The notes beneath the pieces were generated by a model that saw only the letters and a program-made list of their open reading frames with translations, searched no databases and was not told where the DNA came from. The position numbers and the translations under genes were made by a program. Positions 1-8,319 of a stretch of DNA of 20,108 nucleotides are shown here, piece by piece (positions within the stretch are counted from its first letter, which is position 1; each line of letters starts with the position of its first letter). This stretch comes from CAMBDR01 sp046597185 (lineage in GTDB: Bacteria; Pseudomonadota; Gammaproteobacteria; Burkholderiales; Burkholderiaceae_D), in assembly GCA_046597185.1 (NCBI GenBank), contig JBKJLF010000502.1, forward strand, positions 1 to 20,108, read 5' to 3'.

Positions 1-2437
1 TTTCCAGCCAACTGGTGCGCACCAGATTCAGGGTGGAACTTAAACATTCGGACAAGCGCACCAGCTTTTTCTCCGCTTGATCGAGGCGAGTAAAGGCGCG
101 CAAATCTTTCACAATGCCCTTGATGCGTTGCGTACCATTGAGCATGGTGGCCACATTGCCCGAGAGCCGGGCAAAGCGTTGCTGAAAACCTTGCATTAAC
201 TCAGGCTCGTCATCGGCTTCGATCAAGCTCGCTACAAATTGCTCGAATTCAGCAATATCGACCCGTTGGTTTTGCGCCGCCACATGGACGAAATTGGTGG
301 GATTATTGATCTCGTGCGCCACCCCGGCCGTGAGCGTGCCCAGCCCCGCCATTTTGCCTTGCACCACCAATTGCTGCTGGGTTTCTTGCAATAATTGGTT
401 GGCGGCATGCAAATCGCCATGCGCCGCCGCGTTGGAAAGCGCAATCGCGGTATACGCACACAGGGTGCGCAAAATCATTTGCTCCGGTGCGCCGTAAGCA
501 TGGCGCTGGCGCGATTGCACCGTTACCACACCCAGCACCTGGTCGCCCAAACAGAGTGGGAAAAACAAGCGGCTCAAGGTGGGCAAGGTGGAAAAAGGCC
601 AGTATTTGGCGGCCCCGCTCACATCATAATCCCCCAATACCTCGCGCCGCTCGCGCGCACACAGGGTTATTTTGGCCAGGCCATCTTTCAGCGGAAAACT
701 GAACAAGGGCATCGGTTTGCCCTCATCGATCGAAAAGACGGTATGCAATGCCTGCGCCTCTTCATCCATCAGTGCAATGCCAACAAAGTCCACCTGCAAC
801 AATTGCTGTAGATGCTGGTTCAGTACCGCAAACACCTTATCGGCCACCAAATGGGCGGTGATTTCTTGCCCGATGCGGCTTAAACGCGCCATGGTTTCAT
901 TGGTTTGTTGCAATACCTCGGCGCGGCGCGCTTCGGCCTGCGCCATCTTCTGATGATGCGCCACATCATACTGCGCCCGGTCGATGGCGTGATTGAGTTG
1001 CAGTGCCAGCGCGCGGTTGTTAGCTTGCTGGCTCAAAACCGATTTATAGGCCAAACTGGCTTGCCGGGAAATGTCAAAAGCCTGTTCATAATGGCCCAGG
1101 CGAGCGTGGGCTTGTGCCACGGCGTCGAGCAAATCACCCGGCACACTGTAATTTTGAATGGTCGCGGCCAGCGCCTGGGCCTGCTGCAAGTAGTACAAGG
1201 GCGCGCTCGCAGCCGTTATGCCGGGCGGCGGCGGCACCGGGCACTCGCTGTAAATATCCGCCAGCACCCGCAATGCCGCGATTTGGTGACTCACATTCGA
1301 TTTTGCCCCGGCCAGCGCCGCCAGCGCCGCTTGCAAGGCCGGTTGTGGCTGGCCCAGTTGCAGTAAGGCATGGGCTTGGCCGCGTAGCGCAATCGAGAGC
1401 AAATCGCCTTGCGCCAAAGCCAGCGCGCGCTGTTCCAACAAGCGGAATTTATCCAGCGCACTGGCGTATTGCTTGCGGTCGAGTTCTACTTCCCCCAGGT
1501 ATTGCAGTACCAGTGCATAACTGCGCGCGGCCACATTGGGTGCCATCAAAGCCAGCGCTTTATTGAGCATGTCGCCCGCTGCATCGAAGCGCTGTAAACG
1601 ACGCAGGGTTTCGCCGGTAATCATCAGCGCACCACCAATACTGCTGGGCCAGGCACTTTGGCGTGCCAAATTCAAACCGCGATGCGCCCATTCGAGCGCC
1701 GTATGGTACTCATTGAGCTGGTTAAAACTATCGCCGATATTCAGGGCGGCAATCATCGCACGTCGTTGTTGCCCACTCGCCAGCGCCAGTGTATAGGCGC
1801 TGCTCAAGTGGCGCACGGACTCCACATAATCACTGTTTAACTTGGCGGCATAGCCCAAAAAGTCTTCCACCCAACATTGCGCCGCCGCTTGCAAGCTGAT
1901 ACTGTCCGTAACAAAGTGCAAACCCGCGCTTTGCTTGCTACCCGCACTATTGCACGCCACCGCAAAACGCGCCAGCGCGGCCTGCGCCACACAGCAACGC
2001 ACCGGATCGGCACTGCACACGGCCATCACTTCCAGCTCCACATTAACGCGTGCCAAATTCCCCTGATCGGTGGCGATAGCGGCCAATAGCCAATGGGCAT
2101 CGGCACAACCGGTTTTATCATTTTGCGAGGTAAACCCTTGCAAGGCGGTCTCAGCCAGACGCAGGCTGGTAATGAGCTCCCCCATCAGCCATTTCACTTC
2201 GGCGCGTACCAGTATCAGTCGCAACCCCAGGCTGTGGCGCAACGATTCCGTTAATTCATCCCGCGCCAACCAACCTTGCGCTTCATCGGCCACGATTAAA
2301 GCGCGTTTGCTGTCGCGCTGACGCAGTTGCCAGGCCAGGCTACAGCACAAGGGCAAGCGCTCGATGCCGCACGCGGTTTGCAAATCGGCCTCAATCTGCG
2401 CCACCCGTTCATTATCGGCAAAAAATTCAATCTCCAT
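1..2437 (-). CDS. TPR-GAF sensor histidine kinase HK-C (3' end outside window)
   Basis: Cytoplasmic sensor kinase, probably phosphorylating an unseen response regulator. The frame from ATG at 2437 stays open to the window edge (about 812 codons). It starts MEIEFFADNE, like its two neighbours. Residues 1 to about 500 are TPR-like helical repeats (for example SADPVRCCVAQAALARFA and LNEYHTALEWAHRGLNLA), followed by an Ala/Gln/Glu coiled coil, a GAF-like domain at about 525-675, and a DHp helix GTLTAGVAHEINNPTN with phosphoacceptor His708. The N, G1 and G2 boxes of the HATPase domain must lie left of base 1, so activity cannot be judged here. No signal peptide or membrane segment is seen. The start overlaps the end of HK-B by 11 bp, and AAAGGA lies 11 nt upstream of the ATG, suggesting translational coupling. 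It is closest in architecture to HK-A (His708 versus His709). The truncation is due only to the window. Confidence 0.9.
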   Translation of the reverse strand, partial: MEIEFFADNERVAQIEADLQTACGIERLPLCCSLAWQLRQRDSKRALIVADEAQGWLARDELTESLRHSLGLRLILVRAEVKWLMGELITSLRLAETALQGFTSQNDKTGCADAHWLLAAIATDQGNLARVNVELEVMAVCSADPVRCCVAQAALARFAVACNSAGSKQSAGLHFVTDSISLQAAAQCWVEDFLGYAAKLNSDYVESVRHLSSAYTLALASGQQRRAMIAALNIGDSFNQLNEYHTALEWAHRGLNLARQSAWPSSIGGALMITGETLRRLQRFDAAGDMLNKALALMAPNVAARSYALVLQYLGEVELDRKQYASALDKFRLLEQRALALAQGDLLSIALRGQAHALLQLGQPQPALQAALAALAGAKSNVSHQIAALRVLADIYSECPVPPPPGITAASAPLYYLQQAQALAATIQNYSVPGDLLDAVAQAHARLGHYEQAFDISRQASLAYKSVLSQQANNRALALQLNHAIDRAQYDVAHHQKMAQAEARRAEVLQQTNETMARLSRIGQEITAHLVADKVFAVLNQHLQQLLQVDFVGIALMDEEAQALHTVFSIDEGKPMPLFSFPLKDGLAKITLCARERREVLGDYDVSGAAKYWPFSTLPTLSRLFFPLCLGDQVLGVVTVQSRQRHAYGAPEQMILRTLCAYTAIALSNAAAHGDLHAANQLLQETQQQLVVQGKMAGLGTLTAGVAHEINNPTNFVHVAAQNQRVDIAEFEQFVASLIEADDEPELMQGFQQRFARLSGNVATMLNGTQRIKGIVKDLRAFTRLDQAEKKLVRLSECLSSTLNLVRTSWLE

Positions 2438-4949
2438 TTGCTATGAATCCTTTCGCGCAAACCAGCGGCAAACAAACCGAAAAACAACTCCCCACCCCAG
2501 GTGTGGAATCAAAATCCAGACTACCGCCATGCTTTTGTACAATACCAAACGAAATCGACAAACCCAGCCCGGTGCCCACGCCCACCTCTTTGGTGGTGTA
2601 AAACGGCTCCAGAATCCGCGCCTGGGTGGCCACATCCATACCCACACCGCTATCTTCAAAGCTGACGGTAATGTTACCCTTGGCATGATCCAGGTGTAAG
2701 CGCAGCCATAATGTGCCGCGTAGCGGGTTTGCCTGGTTTTGCTGCTTTTCCTGCTTTTCCTGCTTTTCCTGTATTGCCTGGCAACCATTGACCAATAAAT
2801 TCATGAAGACCTGGTTGAGCAAGGCGGGCCAACATTCTATTTCCGGGTCTGGCTCGAATTCGGTGATGAATTCGACCCGTTCTTGCCAACTGGCGCGCAC
2901 CAGGTTCAAGGTCGAGCGCAAACAATCGGAGAGTCGTACCGGTTTTTTTTCTGCTTCATCGAGCCGGGTAAATGAGCGCAAATCCTTGACGATGCCCTTG
3001 ATGCGCTGGGTGCCGTTGAGAATAATGCCGACATGTTCCTGTAAAATTTTGAAGCGCTGCTCAAACAATGCAATCACCCTGGGTGCTTCTTCCCCGTCGG
3101 CCAGGTGGTTTAAAAATTGCTGGAAGGTGTGTAAATCAACCTCCAGGTTTTGCGCCGCCACATGGGCAAAATTGGTCGGGTTGTTGATTTCATGGGCCAC
3201 CCCGGCGGTGAGCGTGCCCAAGCCCGCCATTTTGCCTTGCAACACCAATTGCTCCTGGGTCTCTTGCAACCTGCGGTGCGCCGCCGCCAGTTCTCGGTGC
3301 GCCTTTGCCAGAACTTCGCCATTCTCCTGCAAAACCTGGGCGCGCTGGCTTTCTGCCTGCGCCAGTTGCCGATGATGTTCGGCATCAAGGCGCGCCTGTT
3401 CGATTTGGTAGCTTACCTGCATTGCATGGCCGCGGTTGGTGGCTTCCCGGCTTTGGATTTTTTGCCGCGCAATATTGGCTTGCCGGGCATATTCAAAAGC
3501 GTGTTGATAGTCGCACACCCTGGCATATTCATCGGCCAGGGCGTCGAGCAATTGTTCCGGCACGATAAAATCAGCAATGGTATTGGCCAGGCTTAAGGCT
3601 TGCTCCAGGTAATACAAGGGCGTGCTGGCTGCGCCGATTGTATCGATTGCACCGATTGCACCGATTGCGTCCGATGCCGGCAGCGGGTAACGCGCATGAA
3701 TATCGGCCATCACACGTAAGGCGGCAATTTGATCGTCGGCATTCAAATTGGCCACGTCCAGCGCCGCCTGTGCCGCTTCCAGTGCCAACGCTGGCCGCCC
3801 CAGGTGTAACAGTGCCTCGGCCTGGCCGCGCAAGGCACGGGTTACCAGATCCTGCTGACTGAGCGCAATGGCACGTTGCTCCAGCAACTCGAACGACTCC
3901 AGTGCGCTGGCATGGTTTTTTCGATCCAGTTCCAGCTCGCCCATATATTGCAAGGCAGCGGCGTAATAGCGCGAGGCAGCAATCGGGGCCATTAATTCCA
4001 GCGCTTCGCGCAACATGCTGTAGGCCGCATCATAACGCTGCAGCAGGCGCAAGGTTTCGGCAGTTTGTTTGAGCGCCACCCCGATCATGCCTTGCCAGCC
4101 GCTTTTGCGCGCCAGATCCAACGCCCGTTGCATCCATTCCAGTGCGGTATTGTATTCATTCAAACTATTAAATGCGTAGCCCAAAATAACCGCAACAATC
4201 AGGGCGCGCCGATGTTGGCCACTGGCCAGCGCCAGGGTCCAGGTTTTGCTCCAATGCCGGATCGATTCGACATAATCACTGGAGAGCGACGCGGCCAGGC
4301 CAAAAAAGTCTTCCACCCAACAAGCCGCCGCCGGGTCAGGCGGTATGCCACTGGCGGCAATGGTATCGGTAAAATAAGCACTCCAATAGTCTCGGGTCGC
4401 CACATCACTGAGTAGCGCAAAACGCGCCAGCGCCGCCTGCCCTACCGCCGCACGCACCGGGTCGGTGTTGGCGGCAATGGCGGCCATCGCCGCCACTTCC
4501 ACATTGCTGAGCGCCAAATCACCTTGATCAAACGCCAGCCAGGTACATAGCCAATGGGTATCGGCGCAGCCACGGGCGTCGCCCAGGGTGGTAAATCCTT
4601 GCAACACATTTTTGGCCAGACTGGCACTGTCTTCCAACTCGCCAAACAACCATTTCGCCTCGGCCCGGATCAATTGCATGCGCAGTGCAAGTGCCTGTCC
4701 ATCAACATCAACATCAACATCAACATCAACATCAACATCAACATCAGCATCAGCATCACCAGCGGCATAGGCATCAGCCAGCATCCCTTCCGCTTCGGCC
4801 ACCATTGCCAAAGCGCGCGGGGTATCACGCTGGCGCAAATGCCAGCCCAACACGACCAATAGATTGAGTCGTGCCGAACCTGTGGCGAGCACCAAATCAG
4901 CCTCGATTTGCGCCACCAGCTCATTGCCTGCGAAAAATTCGATTTCCAT
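2427..4949 (-). CDS. TPR sensor histidine kinase HK-B, GAF-less, with in-frame tandem repeats
   Basis: Soluble histidine kinase of 840 residues. TPR-like repeats fill about 1-500, then a coiled coil (AQAESQRAQVLQENGEVLAK) runs straight into the DHp helix; the roughly 130-residue GAF domain of HK-A and HK-C is absent. The phosphoacceptor is His586 in VAHEINNPTNF. The C-terminal HATPase domain is complete: N box (NQVFMNLLVNG), G1 (EDSGVGM), G2 (GVGTGLGLSISFG). The ATG at 4949 lies 5 bp after the HK-A stop, with AAGG just upstream; the TGA at 2427-2429 lies inside the HK-C start region. Three in-frame tandem repeats are peculiar to this copy: Asp-Val (residues about 64-84), Ile-Gly-Ala (bases 3631-3675) and Gln-Glu-Lys (bases 2742-2768). 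The family assignment is firm; the signal and partner are unknown. Confidence 0.93.
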   Translation of the reverse strand: MEIEFFAGNELVAQIEADLVLATGSARLNLLVVLGWHLRQRDTPRALAMVAEAEGMLADAYAAGDADADVDVDVDVDVDVDVDGQALALRMQLIRAEAKWLFGELEDSASLAKNVLQGFTTLGDARGCADTHWLCTWLAFDQGDLALSNVEVAAMAAIAANTDPVRAAVGQAALARFALLSDVATRDYWSAYFTDTIAASGIPPDPAAACWVEDFFGLAASLSSDYVESIRHWSKTWTLALASGQHRRALIVAVILGYAFNSLNEYNTALEWMQRALDLARKSGWQGMIGVALKQTAETLRLLQRYDAAYSMLREALELMAPIAASRYYAAALQYMGELELDRKNHASALESFELLEQRAIALSQQDLVTRALRGQAEALLHLGRPALALEAAQAALDVANLNADDQIAALRVMADIHARYPLPASDAIGAIGAIDTIGAASTPLYYLEQALSLANTIADFIVPEQLLDALADEYARVCDYQHAFEYARQANIARQKIQSREATNRGHAMQVSYQIEQARLDAEHHRQLAQAESQRAQVLQENGEVLAKAHRELAAAHRRLQETQEQLVLQGKMAGLGTLTAGVAHEINNPTNFAHVAAQNLEVDLHTFQQFLNHLADGEEAPRVIALFEQRFKILQEHVGIILNGTQRIKGIVKDLRSFTRLDEAEKKPVRLSDCLRSTLNLVRASWQERVEFITEFEPDPEIECWPALLNQVFMNLLVNGCQAIQEKQEKQEKQQNQANPLRGTLWLRLHLDHAKGNITVSFEDSGVGMDVATQARILEPFYTTKEVGVGTGLGLSISFGIVQKHGGSLDFDSTPGVGSCFSVCLPLVCAKGFIANGD
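2742..2768 (-). repeat. Three 9-bp tandem copies (CTGCTTTTC) in HK-B
   Basis: Three exact consecutive copies of CTGCTTTTC encode a Gln-Glu-Lys run in the HATPase domain, directly after the N box. HK-A has a shorter, non-repetitive SEKQEQRRQQ at the same place. The unit is a multiple of three, so variation would be in frame. Confidence 0.9.
3631..3675 (-). repeat. Degenerate 9-bp tandem repeat (Ile-Gly-Ala) in HK-B
   Basis: Near-identical units around ACCGATTGC encode an AIGAIGAIDTIGA stretch in the linker between TPR-like helices. The corresponding segments of HK-A (TPPEIRAASA) and HK-C (PPPPGITAASA) are non-repetitive and shorter. This is a third in-frame expansion confined to HK-B. Confidence 0.8.
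4701..4758 (-). repeat. Hexanucleotide microsatellite (ATCAAC)n in HK-B
   Basis: Seven perfect copies of ATCAAC plus a partial copy (4701-4746) are followed by two GCATCA variants and a degenerate end. On the coding strand this reads alternating Asp-Val, then Asp-Ala. The six-base unit keeps the frame, so slippage would change protein length by two residues at a time rather than switch the gene off. The equivalent places in HK-A and HK-C have no such repeat. Confidence 0.95.
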
Positions 4950-4954
4950 CAGCC

Positions 4955-7840
4955 TTATGCGCCCCGCTTATCCATCAATCCTGCCTGCCGCGCTGCCAAG
5001 GGCAAGCTCACGCTAAAACAACTGCCGACACCGGGGCTTGAGGTAAAGTCCAAACTACCGCCATGTTTTTGTACAATCCCAAAGGCAATCGACAAACCCA
5101 AACCGGTGCCCACCCCAACCGCCTTGGTGGTATAAAACGGTTCCAGAATACGCCCGGCAATGGCGCTCTCGATGCCAATGCCGTTATCTTCAAAGCTCAC
5201 CACCAGGGCCTCGTTTTCAGCGCGCAAGCACACCCGCAATTTACCGCGCTCCAGGCTTTGGCCCTGTTGCCGTCGCTGCTCCTGTTTTTCCGAAATCGCC
5301 TGACAACCGTTGACCAGCAAATTCATAAACACCTGATTGAGTAGCGCGGGCCAACATTCAATCAGCGGATCATCGACAATTTCACTGATAAATTCAACCT
5401 GATCGAGCCAACCGGTTTGCACCAGGTTGAGGGTTGAGCGCAAGCACGTCGACAATTGCAGCAATTGCTTTTCCGACTCATCCAAACGGGTAAATAAACG
5501 CAAATCGCGCACGATGCCCTTGATACGTTCAGTGCCATTAAGTATGGTGCCAACATTGGTAAATAATTGTTCAAAACGCTGCCTGAAGGCGTTTAAAATC
5601 TCTGGCTCGGCATCGGCCTCAACCAAACCGGTTAAAAAGGTTTGAAATTCCGTTAAATCCACATGTTGATTTTGGGCGGCAACATGCACGAAATTGGTGG
5701 GGTTATTGATTTCGTGGGCAATGCCGGCAGTGAGCGTACCCAAACCTGCCATTTTCCCCTGCAACACCAGTTGTTGTTGGGTATCTTGCAGCAGGCGATG
5801 CGCATCCTGCAACGCGCCATGGGCACGGGCGTTGGCAATGGCCACGGCGCTATAGGTACACAGGGAACGAAAAATCATTTGCTCGCGCGCGCCATACGCA
5901 TGCAACTGGTGTGATTGAATCGTCAGCACCCCAACCACCCGCTCGGCCAGGCACAGCGGCGCAAACAAACGGCTAACGGGCGGCGCGTGCGGCTTCACCG
6001 GATTGGACAGATCATCATCGACCAAACTCTCGCGCCGCTCACGCACACAGCGCACCAACTCATTGCTCGTATCGGACAACAATACGCAGGCTGGCAAGCG
6101 GCCTGGCTCGTCCGCCATGCAAAAGGCCAAATCCAGTTGTGCGCCCTCATCCTGTAGCAAATACATCGCCAGACAATCGACTTTGAGCAAGTGATGGATA
6201 TGGCTTTTGAGCACCTCAAAGGCCTGATTAGCGTCCAAATGCGCGGTAATTTGCTGCCCGATCGAGCTCAAATATTCCAGGGTGAGGCGTGCTTGCTGTA
6301 AGACATCCACCCGCTTGGCCTCGGCCGCCAATTCGCGCTGATACGCGCCGCGCAGTTCGGCACGTTCGGTTTGGTGGCTCACTTGCACCGCGCTAGCGCG
6401 GTTTGCCGCTTCGCGTAGATAACTTTTTTTGCGCGCCCGGCTGGCTTGTTTGGCCGTTTGGTAGGCATTTTTGTAATCGCCCACATCGGCGTATTCATCC
6501 GCTGCGGTATCGAGCAAATCGCCTGAAATGATGTAGTCCGGAATGGTTCCAGCCAGGGCCAGCGCTTGCTGCAGGTAATGTAACTGGGCACTGGCCGCAC
6601 GGATTTCCGGCGGGGTCGGCAACTGGCAACTGGCATGGATGCCCGCCATCACCGAGAGCGCGGCAATTTTATCATCGACCACCGCCTTTTCGCCGGCCAA
6701 CACCGCAGCCGCCGCTTGCAGCGCCGATTCCGGTTGATCCAACTGAAACAGCGCCTCGGCCTGACCGCGTACTGCGGCAAACACCAAATCGTCTTGCTCC
6801 AATGCCAGCGCGCGTTGTTCCAGCATCTGAAACGAATCAAGCGCATTGGCGTATTGTTTCAAGCCCAGTTCCACATCACCCAGGTAGTAGAGCGCCAGAA
6901 TCTCATTACGCGAAGTGGCCATGATGGGCATCACCTCCAGCGCTTCGCGCAAGCTAGCCTGGGCTTCATCAAAGCGCTGCAAGCCACGCAAGGTATCGGC
7001 GGTTTGGGTCAGGGCCAGCCCTATCATGCCGGGCCAACGGCTGTGGCGCGCCAGGCCTAAGCCGCGCTGCATCCATTCCAGCGCGGCATGGTATTCATTC
7101 AGGCTATTGAACGCCGCGCCGATATTGCTGGCCGCGATCATCGCGCGGCGGCTCTGGCCGCTCGCCAGCGCCAGCGTATAAGTTTGGCTGAAATGCCGAA
7201 TCGCCTGGACGTAATCACGCTTGAATGCGGCCAGCGCACCCCAAAATTCTTCAATCCAACATTGTGCTGCCGGGTGCAATGGCGTGCCCTGTAGCGCCGC
7301 AAAGTACGCACTCCATGGTTCATGGCCGCTACTACCCTGGCTAAACACCGCATCGCGCCCCAACACTGCCTGGGCGATTTGAAAGCGCACCGGATCGATA
7401 TCGGCCACCACCGCTGCCATCGCTTCCAGTTCAGTATGAATCCGGGCCGGGTCACCCAAATCGGCAGCGATCCAGGACAGTAGCCAATGGGCGTCGGCGC
7501 AAGCGAGCGCATCGTGGCGGGCACGACCCGCTAGCAAGCAGCCATGGGCCATATTCTGGCTGGCGTAAAAGTCGCCAATCAACCATTTTTCTTCGGCCTC
7601 TATCAACATCAGGCGCAGCTTCCAGCTTTCCAGGTCGTTTGGCTCATAGCCGGATACGCTGGCCCGCTCCAACAATGCTTGCACCTGCGCCAACAACAGA
7701 TGCGAGCGCTGCGCATCGCGTTGCCGGGTATGCCAGGCCAAACTCAGCAACAGCTTTAAGCGTGCCGCGTCTTTGGCAAACGGTAAATCTGCCTCAAGCT
7801 GAGCCACCACTTCATTGCTGGCAAAAAATTCGATATTCAT
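4955..7840 (-). CDS. TPR-GAF sensor histidine kinase HK-A
   Basis: First gene of the kinase array, 961 residues from ATG at 7840. This start is chosen because it gives MNIEFFASNE, matching the starts of HK-B and HK-C; the frame stays open to an ATG at 7972, but those 44 extra residues have no counterpart in the paralogues. A GGAG/GGA stretch precedes the ATG. Order: TPR-like repeats about 1-510, coiled coil (about 490-530), GAF-like domain about 525-675, DHp with His709 in GIAHEINNPTNF, N box at 836-849 (NLLVNG), Asp885 in EDNGIGI, and G2 box VGTGLGL at 910-916. No membrane segment is visible, so it is presumably a cytoplasmic kinase. GAF domains bind small ligands or dimerise and TPRs bind proteins or peptides; which applies here is unknown. 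No response regulator is adjacent in this window. Confidence 0.93.
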   Translation of the reverse strand: MNIEFFASNEVVAQLEADLPFAKDAARLKLLLSLAWHTRQRDAQRSHLLLAQVQALLERASVSGYEPNDLESWKLRLMLIEAEEKWLIGDFYASQNMAHGCLLAGRARHDALACADAHWLLSWIAADLGDPARIHTELEAMAAVVADIDPVRFQIAQAVLGRDAVFSQGSSGHEPWSAYFAALQGTPLHPAAQCWIEEFWGALAAFKRDYVQAIRHFSQTYTLALASGQSRRAMIAASNIGAAFNSLNEYHAALEWMQRGLGLARHSRWPGMIGLALTQTADTLRGLQRFDEAQASLREALEVMPIMATSRNEILALYYLGDVELGLKQYANALDSFQMLEQRALALEQDDLVFAAVRGQAEALFQLDQPESALQAAAAVLAGEKAVVDDKIAALSVMAGIHASCQLPTPPEIRAASAQLHYLQQALALAGTIPDYIISGDLLDTAADEYADVGDYKNAYQTAKQASRARKKSYLREAANRASAVQVSHQTERAELRGAYQRELAAEAKRVDVLQQARLTLEYLSSIGQQITAHLDANQAFEVLKSHIHHLLKVDCLAMYLLQDEGAQLDLAFCMADEPGRLPACVLLSDTSNELVRCVRERRESLVDDDLSNPVKPHAPPVSRLFAPLCLAERVVGVLTIQSHQLHAYGAREQMIFRSLCTYSAVAIANARAHGALQDAHRLLQDTQQQLVLQGKMAGLGTLTAGIAHEINNPTNFVHVAAQNQHVDLTEFQTFLTGLVEADAEPEILNAFRQRFEQLFTNVGTILNGTERIKGIVRDLRLFTRLDESEKQLLQLSTCLRSTLNLVQTGWLDQVEFISEIVDDPLIECWPALLNQVFMNLLVNGCQAISEKQEQRRQQGQSLERGKLRVCLRAENEALVVSFEDNGIGIESAIAGRILEPFYTTKAVGVGTGLGLSIAFGIVQKHGGSLDFTSSPGVGSCFSVSLPLAARQAGLMDKRGA

Positions 7841-7926
7841 CGTCTTGATCCGCTCCGCTGATAAGGCAAACACGCCGGTTCCAGATTCAGGCGCAGCAGC
7901 ACTTGATTGACCGCAAAAAGTTCCAT
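7837..7926 (-). CDS. Possible 29-residue leader or remnant ORF overlapping the HK-A start
   Basis: ATG at 7926 has AAAAGG about 8 nt upstream and opens a 29-codon frame beginning MELFAVNQVLLRL. Its TGA overlaps the HK-A start codon (ATGA), the classical geometry for translational coupling. The first residues resemble the HK N-terminus (MNIEFFASNEVVAQL in HK-A): 21 of 27 bases match from the GAA codon onward. It could be a translated leader, the stub of a lost fourth paralogue, or chance. No function is recognised. Confidence 0.3.
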   Translation of the reverse strand: MELFAVNQVLLRLNLEPACLPYQRSGSRR

Positions 7927-7947
7927 TTGACTGGCCTTTTGTAAAAT

Positions 7948-7964
7948 TGACGAAGACTGACGAA
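7948..7964. promoter_or_regulatory. Direct repeat TGACGAA-N3-TGACGAA upstream of the kinase operon
   Basis: Two perfect 7-bp copies with a 10-bp period, one helical turn, lie about 20 bp upstream of the small ORF and 110 bp upstream of the HK-A ATG. Response regulators often bind such same-face repeats, but no regulator is known here and the match is short. Confidence 0.3.
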
Positions 7965-8209
7965 ACAGGCATACCACATCAAGCCACCGCCTTTGCCTGA
8001 TTTGTTCCATTTTATGCGACCCGGACGGGGCCGGGGGCATCAGCGCAGCCATTTTTGAATTTATTTTGCCCGATTGAACAGCACCCACCGCTTGCCCACG
8101 GCAATAGAAGACAGGATTACATACATTTCGCTGGCAAGCTTAATTTCCTGATACCAACTATGGCAGCGGTGACGGGGCAAATGGTGGGCGACTGGCAAGG
8201 CGCACGGGC
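7965..8209. other. Intergenic stretch without a supportable gene
   Basis: No frame here shows recognisable protein similarity or a convincing ribosome binding site. A minus-strand frame open from a GTG at 8088 runs into the 29-codon ORF at 7926, but its upstream part looks non-coding. A short inverted repeat (TTGCC-GTG-GGCAA on the minus strand, near 8090-8105) and a GC-rich hairpin near 8021-8036 are present. The kinase operon promoter is presumably in this region, but no good -35/-10 pair could be picked by eye. Confidence 0.5.
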
Positions 8210-8239
8210 AAAAAAAATCGGCCAGAGCGAGCTGGCCGA
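8210..8239 (-). terminator. Rho-independent terminator after the GG-leader peptide gene
   Basis: A perfect 8-bp stem (TCGGCCAG / CTGGCCGA, 8218-8225 and 8232-8239) with a 6-nt loop is followed on the minus strand by eight T residues (A run at 8210-8217). It lies 80 bp downstream of the peptide gene stop. It separates that gene from the histidine kinase operon transcribed in the same direction. Confidence 0.87.
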
Positions 8240-8319
8240 ATAAAAACCTCGTGGAGAGAGAGAAGACTTACAGAGACTAAAACTACAGTACAACGATACT
8301 ACTTGAAAAGCTGAAAATA

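Noticed and set aside
4685..4867. CRISPR-like look of the ATCAAC repeats
   Set aside because: Units are 6 bp with no spacers and lie in frame inside HK-B; this is a microsatellite.
7841..7972. 44-residue N-terminal extension of HK-A
   Set aside because: Frame is open from an ATG at 7972, but both paralogues begin at the equivalent of 7840 and the extension has no coding look.
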